From an uncultured Bacilli bacterium (GTDB lineage Bacteria; Bacillota_I; Bacilli_A; RF39; UBA660), in NCBI GenBank assembly GCA_934098345.1, contig CAKONX010000001.1, forward strand, positions 14,254-78,253: a stretch of 64,000 nucleotides of DNA, written 5' to 3'. Position numbers and translations under genes: made by a program. This document shows, in pieces, positions 19,796 through 27,402 of this stretch (positions within the stretch are counted from its first letter, which is position 1; every line of letters begins with the position of its first letter). A model generated the notes under the pieces. It was not told the origin of the DNA. It made no database searches and saw nothing but the letters and a program-made list of their open reading frames with translations.

Positions 19796-20152
19796 TTAAC
19801 CACCCTGCTTTACCATTAAAATAATCAACTTTCACATTTGATTTTTCTAACTAAATAAATTGTAAATCACTTTTGTTGAAAAATAAAGTAATAAATTAAA
19901 AAATCATCTTTTCAACACGTTATTAACAAACTTATTAACAATTCGTATACTATAATAACGTAAAAAAATAGACTTTTCAACAGTTTCAACAAATTAATTA
20001 AAAAAGTTTTCAATTGTTAAAAAAAGTTATTAACAATCAACGTTGAAAAGTTGAAAACTAAGTTTTTTACCTAAAAATACGTAAAAATAATTGACTTCTA
20101 ATTTCTATTATTATATAATAACTTTGCTTTTGAGATGTGGAGGTGGAAAACA
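19796..20152. other. oriC: Probable replication origin (oriC), dnaA-rpmH intergenic region
   Basis: A 357-bp AT-rich gap between divergent dnaA and rpmH, the usual place for Firmicute oriC. No canonical TTATCCACA box is present. Instead TTATTAACA occurs at 19920-19928, 19932-19940 and 20027-20035. TGTTGAAAA occurs at 19874-19882 and, inverted, at 19909-19917 and 19974-19982, with near copies at 20041-20049 and 20050-20058. Strand polarity of genes reverses here. The AT-only stretches between boxes are candidates for the unwinding element. Confidence 0.85.
20091..20119 (+). promoter_or_regulatory. rpmHp: Promoter of rpmH-rnpA
   Basis: TTGACT (20091-20096) and a perfect TATAAT (20114-20119) are separated by 17 bases. 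The start near 20126 leaves a short leader with the strong site GGAGGTG before rpmH. Confidence 0.88.
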
Positions 20153-20275
20153 ATGAAAAGAACATTTCAACCAAATAATCGTAAAAAATCAAAAAAACAT
20201 GGATTCTTTGCACGTAAAAATTCTAAAATATTAAAAACTAGAAGAGCAAAAGGAAGAAAAATTTTAAGTAGATAA
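20153..20275 (+). CDS. rpmH: 50S ribosomal protein L34
   Basis: A 40-codon gene. The product begins [20 protein letters not shown] and ends with the [10 protein letters not shown] tail, the hallmarks of L34, a very basic protein of the large ribosomal subunit. The start ATG (20153-20155) follows GGAGGTGG. It heads the rpmH-rnpA-yidC-jag series that marks the origin-proximal side in nearly all Firmicutes. A hairpin terminator or attenuator follows before rnpA. Confidence 0.97.
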   Translation: MKRTFQPNNRKKSKKHGFFARKNSKILKTRRAKGRKILSR

Positions 20276-20281
20276 TTAACT

Positions 20282-20302
20282 AAGCCACTTTTGTGGCTTT
20301 TT
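20282..20302 (+). terminator. Hairpin between rpmH and rnpA
   Basis: AAGCCAC, loop TTTT, GTGGCTT, then a short T run. It probably acts as a partial terminator that keeps L34 expression above that of rnpA. Confidence 0.75.
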
Positions 20303-20337
20303 ATTCTATTATGATTAGCTTTTTGAGGAGGAAAATT

Positions 20338-20655
20338 ATGAAAAAATATGAAACTGTTAAAGAACATAAGGACTTTGAATACATTATTCATAATTGTCCC
20401 TTTAAAAAAAGTAAAAATTTTATTATATATAATAAGGATAATGATTTAGCTTATTCTAGATTTGGAATAGCAGTTTCTAAAAAATTAGGAAATGCAGTTA
20501 CAAGAAACAGAGCTAAAAGAGTTATGAGAGAATTAATTCACAATAATAAAAAGTTATTTTCAAATAGTAAAGATTATATTATAATAATAAAAAAAGGATT
20601 AATTGACGAATCTTTTAGTAATTTGAATGATGAATTAATTAAGACATTAAAATAG
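20338..20655 (+). CDS. rnpA: Ribonuclease P protein component
   Basis: Protein subunit of RNase P, which helps the catalytic RNA mature tRNA 5' ends. The family motif appears as RNRAKRVMRELI, preceded by FGIAVSKKLGNAVTRNRA. I take ATG 20338 (105 aa) because GAGGAGG stands just ahead of it. A longer in-frame reading from 20293 would start inside the terminator region and is rejected. yidC starts 8 bases downstream. Confidence 0.96.
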   Translation: MKKYETVKEHKDFEYIIHNCPFKKSKNFIIYNKDNDLAYSRFGIAVSKKLGNAVTRNRAKRVMRELIHNNKKLFSNSKDYIIIIKKGLIDESFSNLNDELIKTLK

Positions 20656-20663
20656 GAGAGAAT

Positions 20664-21593
20664 ATGAAAAAGAAAATATGTGTTATTGCAGCAATTATTC
20701 TTCTAACATTAACTGGATGTAATAAACAATTAGTTGATGGAGATAAAAAAAGAGTAATGGATGAAAAGACTGGTCAAAGTTTATCAGCAAATATTCTTTG
20801 TTTACCAGAAAATGAAGAAATATTAGAACAATATAAAAAGTACGAAGAATATATGGATGTTAAATTAAGTGATTTACCAAAATGTTCTAATATGAAAATT
20901 TATGAGAAAAAAGCTTATAATGGACTTTGGGTACAATTATTTGTTAGACCACTTGCTTGGGTAATTATTAATTTAGGAAAAATGCTTGGTAACTATGGTG
21001 TATCCGTAATGGTTATGGGAATAATTATTCGTTTAATAATGATGCCTTTTAGTGCTAAAACAATAAGACAACAAGAAAATTTAAAGAAAGCTCAACCTGA
21101 ACTTGAAAGAATAGAAAAGAAATATAAAGATAAAACTGATCAAGAATCAATGATGCAAAAGAGTCAAGAAACATTAAGTATTTATAAAAAATATAGTGTT
21201 AATCCATTAAGCAGTTGCTTAGTATCATTTATTCAACTTCCTTTATTCTTTGCTTTCCTAGAAGCAATCAACAGGGTTCCAGCAATATTTGAAAACTATT
21301 TTTGGAAATTCCAATTAGGTACAACGCCTTTAGTTGGAATAAAAGAAGGTAATTATTTCTACATAATCTTAATAGTTTTAATAGTCTTATTCACAGCATT
21401 ATCATTTAAGATGACGATGAATCAAACAAGTGTAACAACTGAAAGTGGGGTACAAACTAAATACATGATGATCTTTATGACTGTATTTATTGGTATTGCA
21501 TCTATTCAATTACCATCAGCAATTGCTTTATATTGGGTAGTTACAAATGCATTTAATGTATTCCAAACAATAATATTTAAGAAAGTAGGTTAG
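20664..21593 (+). CDS. yidC: Membrane protein insertase YidC (OxaA family lipoprotein)
   Basis: Inserts proteins into the cytoplasmic membrane, alone or with Sec. The 309-aa product has a lipoprotein signal (LLTLTGC, Cys at about residue 19), an extracytoplasmic segment, then five membrane helices. The positively charged groove residue is the Arg in GIIIRLIMMPF. The cytoplasmic hairpin (KAQPELERIEKKYKDK) and YWVVTNAFNVFQT near the end are typical. In Bacillus this locus encodes SpoIIIJ, which is also needed for sporulation. jag follows after 2 bases. Confidence 0.96.
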   Translation: MKKKICVIAAIILLTLTGCNKQLVDGDKKRVMDEKTGQSLSANILCLPENEEILEQYKKYEEYMDVKLSDLPKCSNMKIYEKKAYNGLWVQLFVRPLAWVIINLGKMLGNYGVSVMVMGIIIRLIMMPFSAKTIRQQENLKKAQPELERIEKKYKDKTDQESMMQKSQETLSIYKKYSVNPLSSCLVSFIQLPLFFAFLEAINRVPAIFENYFWKFQLGTTPLVGIKEGNYFYIILIVLIVLFTALSFKMTMNQTSVTTESGVQTKYMMIFMTVFIGIASIQLPSAIALYWVVTNAFNVFQTIIFKKVG

Positions 21594-21595
21594 TT

Positions 21596-22210
21596 ATGAA
21601 ATTTGAAGTATTTGAAGGAAAAACAGAAGAAGAAGTAAAAGAAAATGCACTTAATTCACTAAATGTAGAAGAAAGTGATATTCTTTATAAAGTTGAAAAA
21701 GAAAAAGTGGGTCTTTTAAAAAAAGAAGTAATAAAAATGTATGTTTATAAATTAACAGACATAGTTGAATTTATAAAACAATACCTTGAAAATATAACTT
21801 CTTCCATGGGTTTAGAAGTAACATTTGAAACTAAAATAAGAGAAAAACAAATAACTGTAAAAATGTATTCTAATAATAATAAAATACTTATTGGACATAA
21901 TGGTGCTACCTTATCCGCACTTACAACAATTGTAAAACAAGTAGTTATGAATGAAATTGGAATGTATCCATACTTAATTCTAGATGTAGAAAATTATAAA
22001 GAAAAACAAGTTAAATACTTAGAAAGACTTGCTAAAAATTTAGCTCGTGAAGTAGAACATACTAAAGAAGAAGTAGAATTAGAAAACATGAATTCATATG
22101 AGAGAAGAATAATACATAATATATTATCTGATAATAAATATGTTTATACTGAATCTGTAGGTGAAGAACCAGAAAGACATGTTGTAATTAAACCTAAGGA
22201 GAATAAATAA
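21596..22210 (+). CDS. jag: Jag/KhpB RNA-binding protein
   Basis: RNA chaperone of the Jag family. The 204-aa sequence shows the Jag-N domain (MKFEVFEGKTEEEVKENAL), a long linker, a KH domain with the GHNG loop (ILIGHNGATLSALT), and an R3H domain (NSYERRIIHNILSD) that includes the Arg-x3-His motif. In other Firmicutes it pairs with KhpA and affects cell elongation and division. It is cotranscribed with yidC and is followed at once by a terminator. Confidence 0.95.
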   Translation: MKFEVFEGKTEEEVKENALNSLNVEESDILYKVEKEKVGLLKKEVIKMYVYKLTDIVEFIKQYLENITSSMGLEVTFETKIREKQITVKMYSNNNKILIGHNGATLSALTTIVKQVVMNEIGMYPYLILDVENYKEKQVKYLERLAKNLAREVEHTKEEVELENMNSYERRIIHNILSDNKYVYTESVGEEPERHVVIKPKENK

Positions 22211-22223
22211 TTCTCTTTTTTTT
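22199..22223 (+). terminator. Terminator after jag
   Basis: GAGAAT, loop AAATA, ATTCTC, followed by eight T, overlapping the jag stop codon. It closes the rpmH-rnpA-yidC-jag unit and separates it from mnmE. Confidence 0.82.
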
Positions 22224-22274
22224 TACTCTCTATAGTGATAATATAGGGTTGTATTTTTATTGGTGGTGATTATT

Positions 22275-23630
22275 TTGAATGAAAATATATGTGCAATATC
22301 AACTTCTTTAGGAGTAGGGGCTATTTCAATAGTTAGATGTTCTGGTCCAGAAGTAATTTCAATTGCAAATAAAATATTTAAAGGGAAAAATTTAGAAAAT
22401 GTTAAAACTCATACTATACATTATGGTTATATAGTTGATAAAGATGATATTATTGATGAAGTTTTAGTTTCTGTAATGCGTGCTCCTAAGACTTTTACTA
22501 GAGAAGATGTAGTAGAAATTAACTGTCATGGAGGCATTTCAACAACTAATAAAGTTTTAGAATTATTAATTAAAGCTGGGTGTAGACTTGCAACTCCAGG
22601 AGAATTTACTAAAAAAGCATTTTTAAATGGAAGAATAGATTTAACAGAAGCTGAAGGAATTCAAGAACTTATTTCATCAGAAGGTGAAGCATCAAGAAAA
22701 TATGCAATGAATAAAGTTGAAGGAAATTTATCTAAAATAATAAAAAATATCAGGAAACGTATAGTAAATTTAAGTGCAGAACTTGAAGTTAACTATGATT
22801 ATCCAGAAGAAGCAGATAATCCAGAAGTTACTTATTCATCTCTTGAAACTGAACTAAAAGAAATTAAAAATAATTTGGATAACTTACTAATGAATTCAGA
22901 AAGCGTAAATATTGTAAAAAATGGAATAGATGTTGCAATTATAGGTAAACCAAATGTTGGTAAAAGCAGTATATTAAATCATTTAACAAATGAAAATAAA
23001 GCAATTGTAACAGATATTGCTGGTACTACAAGAGATATTGTAGAATCATCAATAATGATAAATGGAATAATGTTTAATCTTATAGATACAGCGGGAATTA
23101 GAAAAAGCAGTGATATAGTTGAACAAATAGGTGTTAAAAGAAGCTTAGATGAACTCGAAAAAGCCGATTTAGTTATATTTGTATTAAATAATAATGAACC
23201 ACTAGATAAAGAAGAATTAGAAGTAATAAATAAAGATATAAGAGCTAAAAAAATAGTATTTATAAACAAAAATGATTTAAGTTCAAAAATAGATGAACAT
23301 TTATTAGATGGACTTGATATATGTTATGGAAATACATTAAATGAAAATGGATTAGATAGTTTAAAGAATGAAATTGTTGAATTATTTAATCTTGATGAAA
23401 TTGAAAGTAAGAATTATAATTATCTATCAAATGCAAGACATATTGCATTAACTCGTAAATCACTTGAATCAATTGAAAATGCACTTAAATCTATTAAAGA
23501 TGAAGTACCTTTTGAAATGATTTCAGTTGATTTAAACGATGCTTATAATTATTTAGGAGAAATTATAGGTGCTGTTTATAAAGATGAATTGCTAGATACT
23601 TTATTTAGTAAATTTTGCTTAGGAAAATAA
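22275..23630 (+). CDS. mnmE: tRNA modification GTPase MnmE
   Basis: With MnmG, adds the carboxymethylaminomethyl group at U34 of certain tRNAs. The G domain has GKPNVGKSS, the switch region TTRDI, DTAG and NKND. The C-terminal motif is CLGK (canonical CIGK), which holds the catalytic Cys. I take the TTG at 22275 (451 aa, beginning MNENICAISTSLG) because GGTGGTGAT stands ahead of it, and this genome uses GGTGA-type sites often. No ATG is available nearby. mnmG follows after 12 bases. Confidence 0.95.
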   Translation: MNENICAISTSLGVGAISIVRCSGPEVISIANKIFKGKNLENVKTHTIHYGYIVDKDDIIDEVLVSVMRAPKTFTREDVVEINCHGGISTTNKVLELLIKAGCRLATPGEFTKKAFLNGRIDLTEAEGIQELISSEGEASRKYAMNKVEGNLSKIIKNIRKRIVNLSAELEVNYDYPEEADNPEVTYSSLETELKEIKNNLDNLLMNSESVNIVKNGIDVAIIGKPNVGKSSILNHLTNENKAIVTDIAGTTRDIVESSIMINGIMFNLIDTAGIRKSSDIVEQIGVKRSLDELEKADLVIFVLNNNEPLDKEELEVINKDIRAKKIVFINKNDLSSKIDEHLLDGLDICYGNTLNENGLDSLKNEIVELFNLDEIESKNYNYLSNARHIALTRKSLESIENALKSIKDEVPFEMISVDLNDAYNYLGEIIGAVYKDELLDTLFSKFCLGK

Positions 23631-23642
23631 GGAAGTGAAAAT

Positions 23643-25517
23643 ATGAACTATGATGTAATAGTTGTTGGAGGAGGACACGCTGGATGTGAAGCAGCTGCCT
23701 CTGCAGCAAGATGTGGAATGCACACAGCTTTAATAACTTCAAATATGAACAATATTGCTGATATGCCATGTAATCCAAGTATAGGTGGAACAGCTAAGGG
23801 AATAGTTGTAAGAGAAATAGATGCCTTAGGTGGACTTATGGGTCGTGTTGCAGATAAATCACATTTACAAATAAAAATGTTAAATTCAGGAAAAGGTCCA
23901 GCAGTTAAAAGTTTACGTGCTCAAGGAGATAAAATAACTTATCCTAAAAATATGAAAGAAGAGTTAAATAAACTTGAAAATTTAGATATTATAGAAGAAA
24001 TGGTAGAAGACTTAATTGTCGAAAATAACACAATTAAAGGGATAATATGTGAATCGAAAAATGAATATTATTGTAAAAGTTTAGTTTTAACTACTGGTAC
24101 ATATCTAAAGAGTAAAATACTTGTTGGTTCAACTTTTAAATATGAAGGGCCTCATGGAGAAACAAGTAGTAAACATTTATCAGATAAATTAAGATCTTTA
24201 GGTTTAGAAATACAAAGACTAAAAACTGGAACTCCTCAAAGAATTGATCCAAATACAGTAGATTATTCAGTATTAACAGAAGAATTAGGTGATGATGAAT
24301 TGCTTTCTTTCTCATTTGATAGAAAACCAGACTATGATCCTAAAAAACAAAGAAAATGTTATTTAGTTTATACTAATGAAGAAACTCATAAAATTATAAA
24401 AGATAATTTAGATAAATCAGCTATGTATGGAGGATATGCAGAAGGAATTGGTCCTAGATATTGTCCAAGTATTGAAGATAAAGTAGTTAGATTTAAAGAT
24501 AAAGAAAGACATCAATTATTTCTAGAACCAGAAAGTGATTATTATCCAGATCTTTATTTACAAGGATTTTCTACATCTATGCCAATAGATGTTCAAGAAA
24601 AAATGGTACACAGTTTAAAAGGATTAGAAAATGCTAAAATATTAAAATTTGCTTATGCAATTGAATATGATGCTATTAATCCATTACAAATGAAACCATC
24701 ACTAGAATCCAAAGTAATAAATAACTTATTTACAGCTGGACAAATTAATGGAACAAGTGGTTATGAAGAAGCAGCTGGACAAGGTTTAATTGCTGGAATT
24801 AATGCTAGTCAAAAGGTTAAAGGTGAAGAACCATTAATTTTAAAAAGAAATGAAGCATATATAGGTGTTTTAATAGATGATTTAGTAACTAAAGGAACAA
24901 AAGAACCTTATAGATTATTAACAAGTCGAGCTGAATATAGATTAGTTTTAAGACATGATAATGCTGATTTAAGATTAAGAAGAATAGGTTATAAATATGG
25001 TTCAGTAACAGATGAACAATATAATAATTTATTAGAAAAAGAAAAAAACATTGAATCATTAACTAATGAATTAAAAACTTTAAAAATAAATAATAAAAAT
25101 GTAACTGAAGAGATAAAAAATCACTTAAATGTAGAAGCACTTGATACAGGTATAAGTGGATATTTATTACTTAAAAGACCTCAAATAAAAATTACTGACT
25201 TAGTTCCATATTTATCAAAAGAATATGATAAAGAAATACTAGAAGTAGTTGAAATTGAAATAAAATATGAAGGATATATTGAAAAAACAAATCGTGAAAT
25301 AGAACACATGTTAAAGCTTGAAACTAAACGAATTCCTGAAGATATTAACTATGATTTAGTTTCTAATATTGCCAGTGAAGCAAAACAAAAATTAAAACAA
25401 GTACGCCCTCAAACTTTAGCACAAGCTACTAGAATTAGTGGAGTAAACTTAACTGATATATCAGTTTTATCTGTATATTTAAAAAAACATTATAGTAAGG
25501 ATTCTAATAATGAATAG
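23643..25517 (+). CDS. mnmG: tRNA uridine-5-carboxymethylaminomethyl enzyme MnmG (GidA)
   Basis: FAD- and NADH-dependent partner of MnmE in U34 modification. The 624-aa protein opens with the dinucleotide-binding motif VVGGGHAGCEAA and has the conserved GGTAKGIVVREIDALGG stretch. It also has PRYCPSIEDK and the second FAD-contact motif AGQINGTSGYEEAAGQG. Length is typical. It overlaps rsmG by 8 bases. The mnmE-mnmG-rsmG-noc order is the standard origin-proximal arrangement. Confidence 0.97.
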   Translation: MNYDVIVVGGGHAGCEAAASAARCGMHTALITSNMNNIADMPCNPSIGGTAKGIVVREIDALGGLMGRVADKSHLQIKMLNSGKGPAVKSLRAQGDKITYPKNMKEELNKLENLDIIEEMVEDLIVENNTIKGIICESKNEYYCKSLVLTTGTYLKSKILVGSTFKYEGPHGETSSKHLSDKLRSLGLEIQRLKTGTPQRIDPNTVDYSVLTEELGDDELLSFSFDRKPDYDPKKQRKCYLVYTNEETHKIIKDNLDKSAMYGGYAEGIGPRYCPSIEDKVVRFKDKERHQLFLEPESDYYPDLYLQGFSTSMPIDVQEKMVHSLKGLENAKILKFAYAIEYDAINPLQMKPSLESKVINNLFTAGQINGTSGYEEAAGQGLIAGINASQKVKGEEPLILKRNEAYIGVLIDDLVTKGTKEPYRLLTSRAEYRLVLRHDNADLRLRRIGYKYGSVTDEQYNNLLEKEKNIESLTNELKTLKINNKNVTEEIKNHLNVEALDTGISGYLLLKRPQIKITDLVPYLSKEYDKEILEVVEIEIKYEGYIEKTNREIEHMLKLETKRIPEDINYDLVSNIASEAKQKLKQVRPQTLAQATRISGVNLTDISVLSVYLKKHYSKDSNNE

Positions 25518-26232
25518 AGAAGAATTTATTGAAGAAACTAAAAAACTAGGTATTAATATAACAGAAGAAATTATGAACAAGTTTGATACCTATATTAATT
25601 TTTTAATCGAGTATAATGAACATACTAATTTAACAGCAATAAAAGACTATGAAAGTATTCTTTTAAAACATTTTTTTGATTCTTTAATGTTAGAACATTA
25701 TTTTGATTTTAAAAATACAAAACGTATTTTAGATATTGGAACTGGAGCAGGATTCCCAGGTATGATTTTAGCAATAATGCATCCAGAAATAGAAGTTACA
25801 TTACTGGATTCTAATAATAAAAAACTAAAATTTTTAGAGTTATTAGCTGAAAAAATAAATGTAAAAAATATTAAAATAGTCCATGAAAGAGCAGAAGATT
25901 ATGTAAATCGTGAAAGACAAAAATTTGATGTGGTAACTTCACGTGCCGTAAGTGATTTAGAAATCTTATCTGAATTAAGTATACCTTTCTTAAAAATAGG
26001 AGGTTACTTTATTCCTTTAAAAGGTAAAATAGATGATGAATTAAATAGGTCAAAAGAAATAATAAAAAATCTTGGTGGAAATATAAAAAATATCTTTAAT
26101 TATGAACTAATTAAAGAAAATTCTACTCGTAATATAATATTAATTGAAAAGGTAAGTGATACTCCAAATAAGTATCCTAGAAATTATTCACAAATAAAAA
26201 GAATAGTTGAAAAAAAGACAAAAATAAAGTAA
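25510..26232 (+). CDS. rsmG: 16S rRNA (guanine-527-N7)-methyltransferase RsmG
   Basis: SAM-dependent methyltransferase acting on G527 of 16S rRNA. The 240-aa product has the SAM loop LDIGTGAGFPGM, the acidic end of the next strand (TLLDSNNKK) and the catalytic-domain stretch VTSRAVSDLEILSELSIPFLKIGG. The tail KYPRNYSQIKR is characteristic. It overlaps mnmG and precedes the Noc-type gene by about 40 bases. Confidence 0.96.
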   Translation: MNREEFIEETKKLGINITEEIMNKFDTYINFLIEYNEHTNLTAIKDYESILLKHFFDSLMLEHYFDFKNTKRILDIGTGAGFPGMILAIMHPEIEVTLLDSNNKKLKFLELLAEKINVKNIKIVHERAEDYVNRERQKFDVVTSRAVSDLEILSELSIPFLKIGGYFIPLKGKIDDELNRSKEIIKNLGGNIKNIFNYELIKENSTRNIILIEKVSDTPNKYPRNYSQIKRIVEKKTKIK

Positions 26233-26271
26233 TATAAATATAGAATAAAATAGGTTGGTACGGTGAATAGA

Positions 26272-27390
26272 ATGAAAATGGAATCTCAAATACAATTAAT
26301 AAATATGGATGAAATAATACCAAATAGATTTCAACCAAGACTTGTGTTTTCTGAAGAAGGTTTAGATGAATTAGCTCAATCAATAAAGGAACATGGAATT
26401 ATCCAACCTTTAGTATTAAGAAGAGTAGGTAATAAGTTTGAAATAATTGCTGGTGAAAGAAGATTTAAAGCTGCTGAACTTGCTGGACTTACAGCTGTTC
26501 CTGCTATTATAACTGATTTAGATGACAATGAATCAGCCGAAGTTGCTATTATTGAAAATACGCATAGAAGAAACTTATCAGCAATAGAAGAAGCAAAATC
26601 ATATAAAAAACTTTTAGATCGTAAATATGTAACCCAAGATCAATTAGCAAAAAGACTTGGAACTAGCCAATCTACACTTGCTAATAAAATAAGATTATTA
26701 AGTCTTGATCCTCAAGTCCAAGATGCCTTAATGAAAGAAAAAATAAGTGAAAGACATGCAAGAAGCTTACTTAAAGTAACAGATAAATTAAAACAAGTAG
26801 AATTATTAAATAGAATCATTAATGAAAGATGGACTGTTAAAAGACTTGATGATGAAATTCAAGAAATACTATTGAGTTACCAAAAAAATTCCAACGTAAC
26901 TGGTGGAATAAACGCTAATAGCCAAATAGATGTTAATGTTAATAATATAATAAATAATTCTAATGATATTGAACCAGTTAAGGAAGAAGAAGCCAATTAT
27001 TCATATACAAATGATTTTTCTAATAAAAATAATGTTAAAAAGTCATTATTTTTCAACAGCTTAGAAAATGAAACCGTAAATATGAATCCTGATCCATCAA
27101 TGATAATAAATCCATTTAGAAATGAATCACTAACAAATCCATTACTTGAAGATTTAGATGTAATTGATATTGACGAAGAAGAGGAGCAACCTGAAGAAGT
27201 TAAGAAGGAAGAAACACCAACTGTTACTTATCATGAACCAGTTGTTGATACAAGTGAAGAAATAGAAAGTGAATTAAAGAAAATAATTGGACTTGCGAAT
27301 AAAAGGAAACAAAAAGTAAAATTTGAAGAATTTGACTTTGGCGATATATATCAAATAGTTATTAAAGTGGACAAAAACGACAAGCAATAG
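26272..27390 (+). CDS. noc: Noc-type ParB-family CTPase (nucleoid occlusion protein)
   Basis: A 372-aa ParB-family protein: CTPase domain with GERR (61-64) and ENTHRRN (95-101), a helix-turn-helix (about 118-165), a long Asn- then Glu-rich linker (about 203-325) and a short C-terminal dimer domain. The four residues that separate NBS from parS readout align as Q133, K139, S144 and R161. Three equal the Noc pattern and none the Spo0J pattern. The N-terminus starts directly at the CTPase fold, without the amphipathic membrane helix of Bacillus Noc. Start ATG 26272 has GGTGA 5 bases ahead. No parA follows. In Bacillus the gene after rsmG is also noc. Confidence 0.85.
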   Translation: MKMESQIQLINMDEIIPNRFQPRLVFSEEGLDELAQSIKEHGIIQPLVLRRVGNKFEIIAGERRFKAAELAGLTAVPAIITDLDDNESAEVAIIENTHRRNLSAIEEAKSYKKLLDRKYVTQDQLAKRLGTSQSTLANKIRLLSLDPQVQDALMKEKISERHARSLLKVTDKLKQVELLNRIINERWTVKRLDDEIQEILLSYQKNSNVTGGINANSQIDVNVNNIINNSNDIEPVKEEEANYSYTNDFSNKNNVKKSLFFNSLENETVNMNPDPSMIINPFRNESLTNPLLEDLDVIDIDEEEEQPEEVKKEETPTVTYHEPVVDTSEEIESELKKIIGLANKRKQKVKFEEFDFGDIYQIVIKVDKNDKQ

Positions 27391-27402
27391 TTGTCGTTTT
27401 TT
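27373..27402 (+). terminator. Terminator after noc
   Basis: ACGACAA, loop GCAATAG, TTGTCGT with flanking A/T pairs and six T. It contains the noc stop codon and abuts the stop of the convergent PBP gene, so it may serve both strands. Confidence 0.88.

Noticed and set aside
20167..20391. Minus-strand ORF of 74 codons across rpmH and the rnpA start
   Set aside because: It is a shadow of rpmH and rnpA; it runs through their promoter-proximal terminator and has no ribosome binding site.
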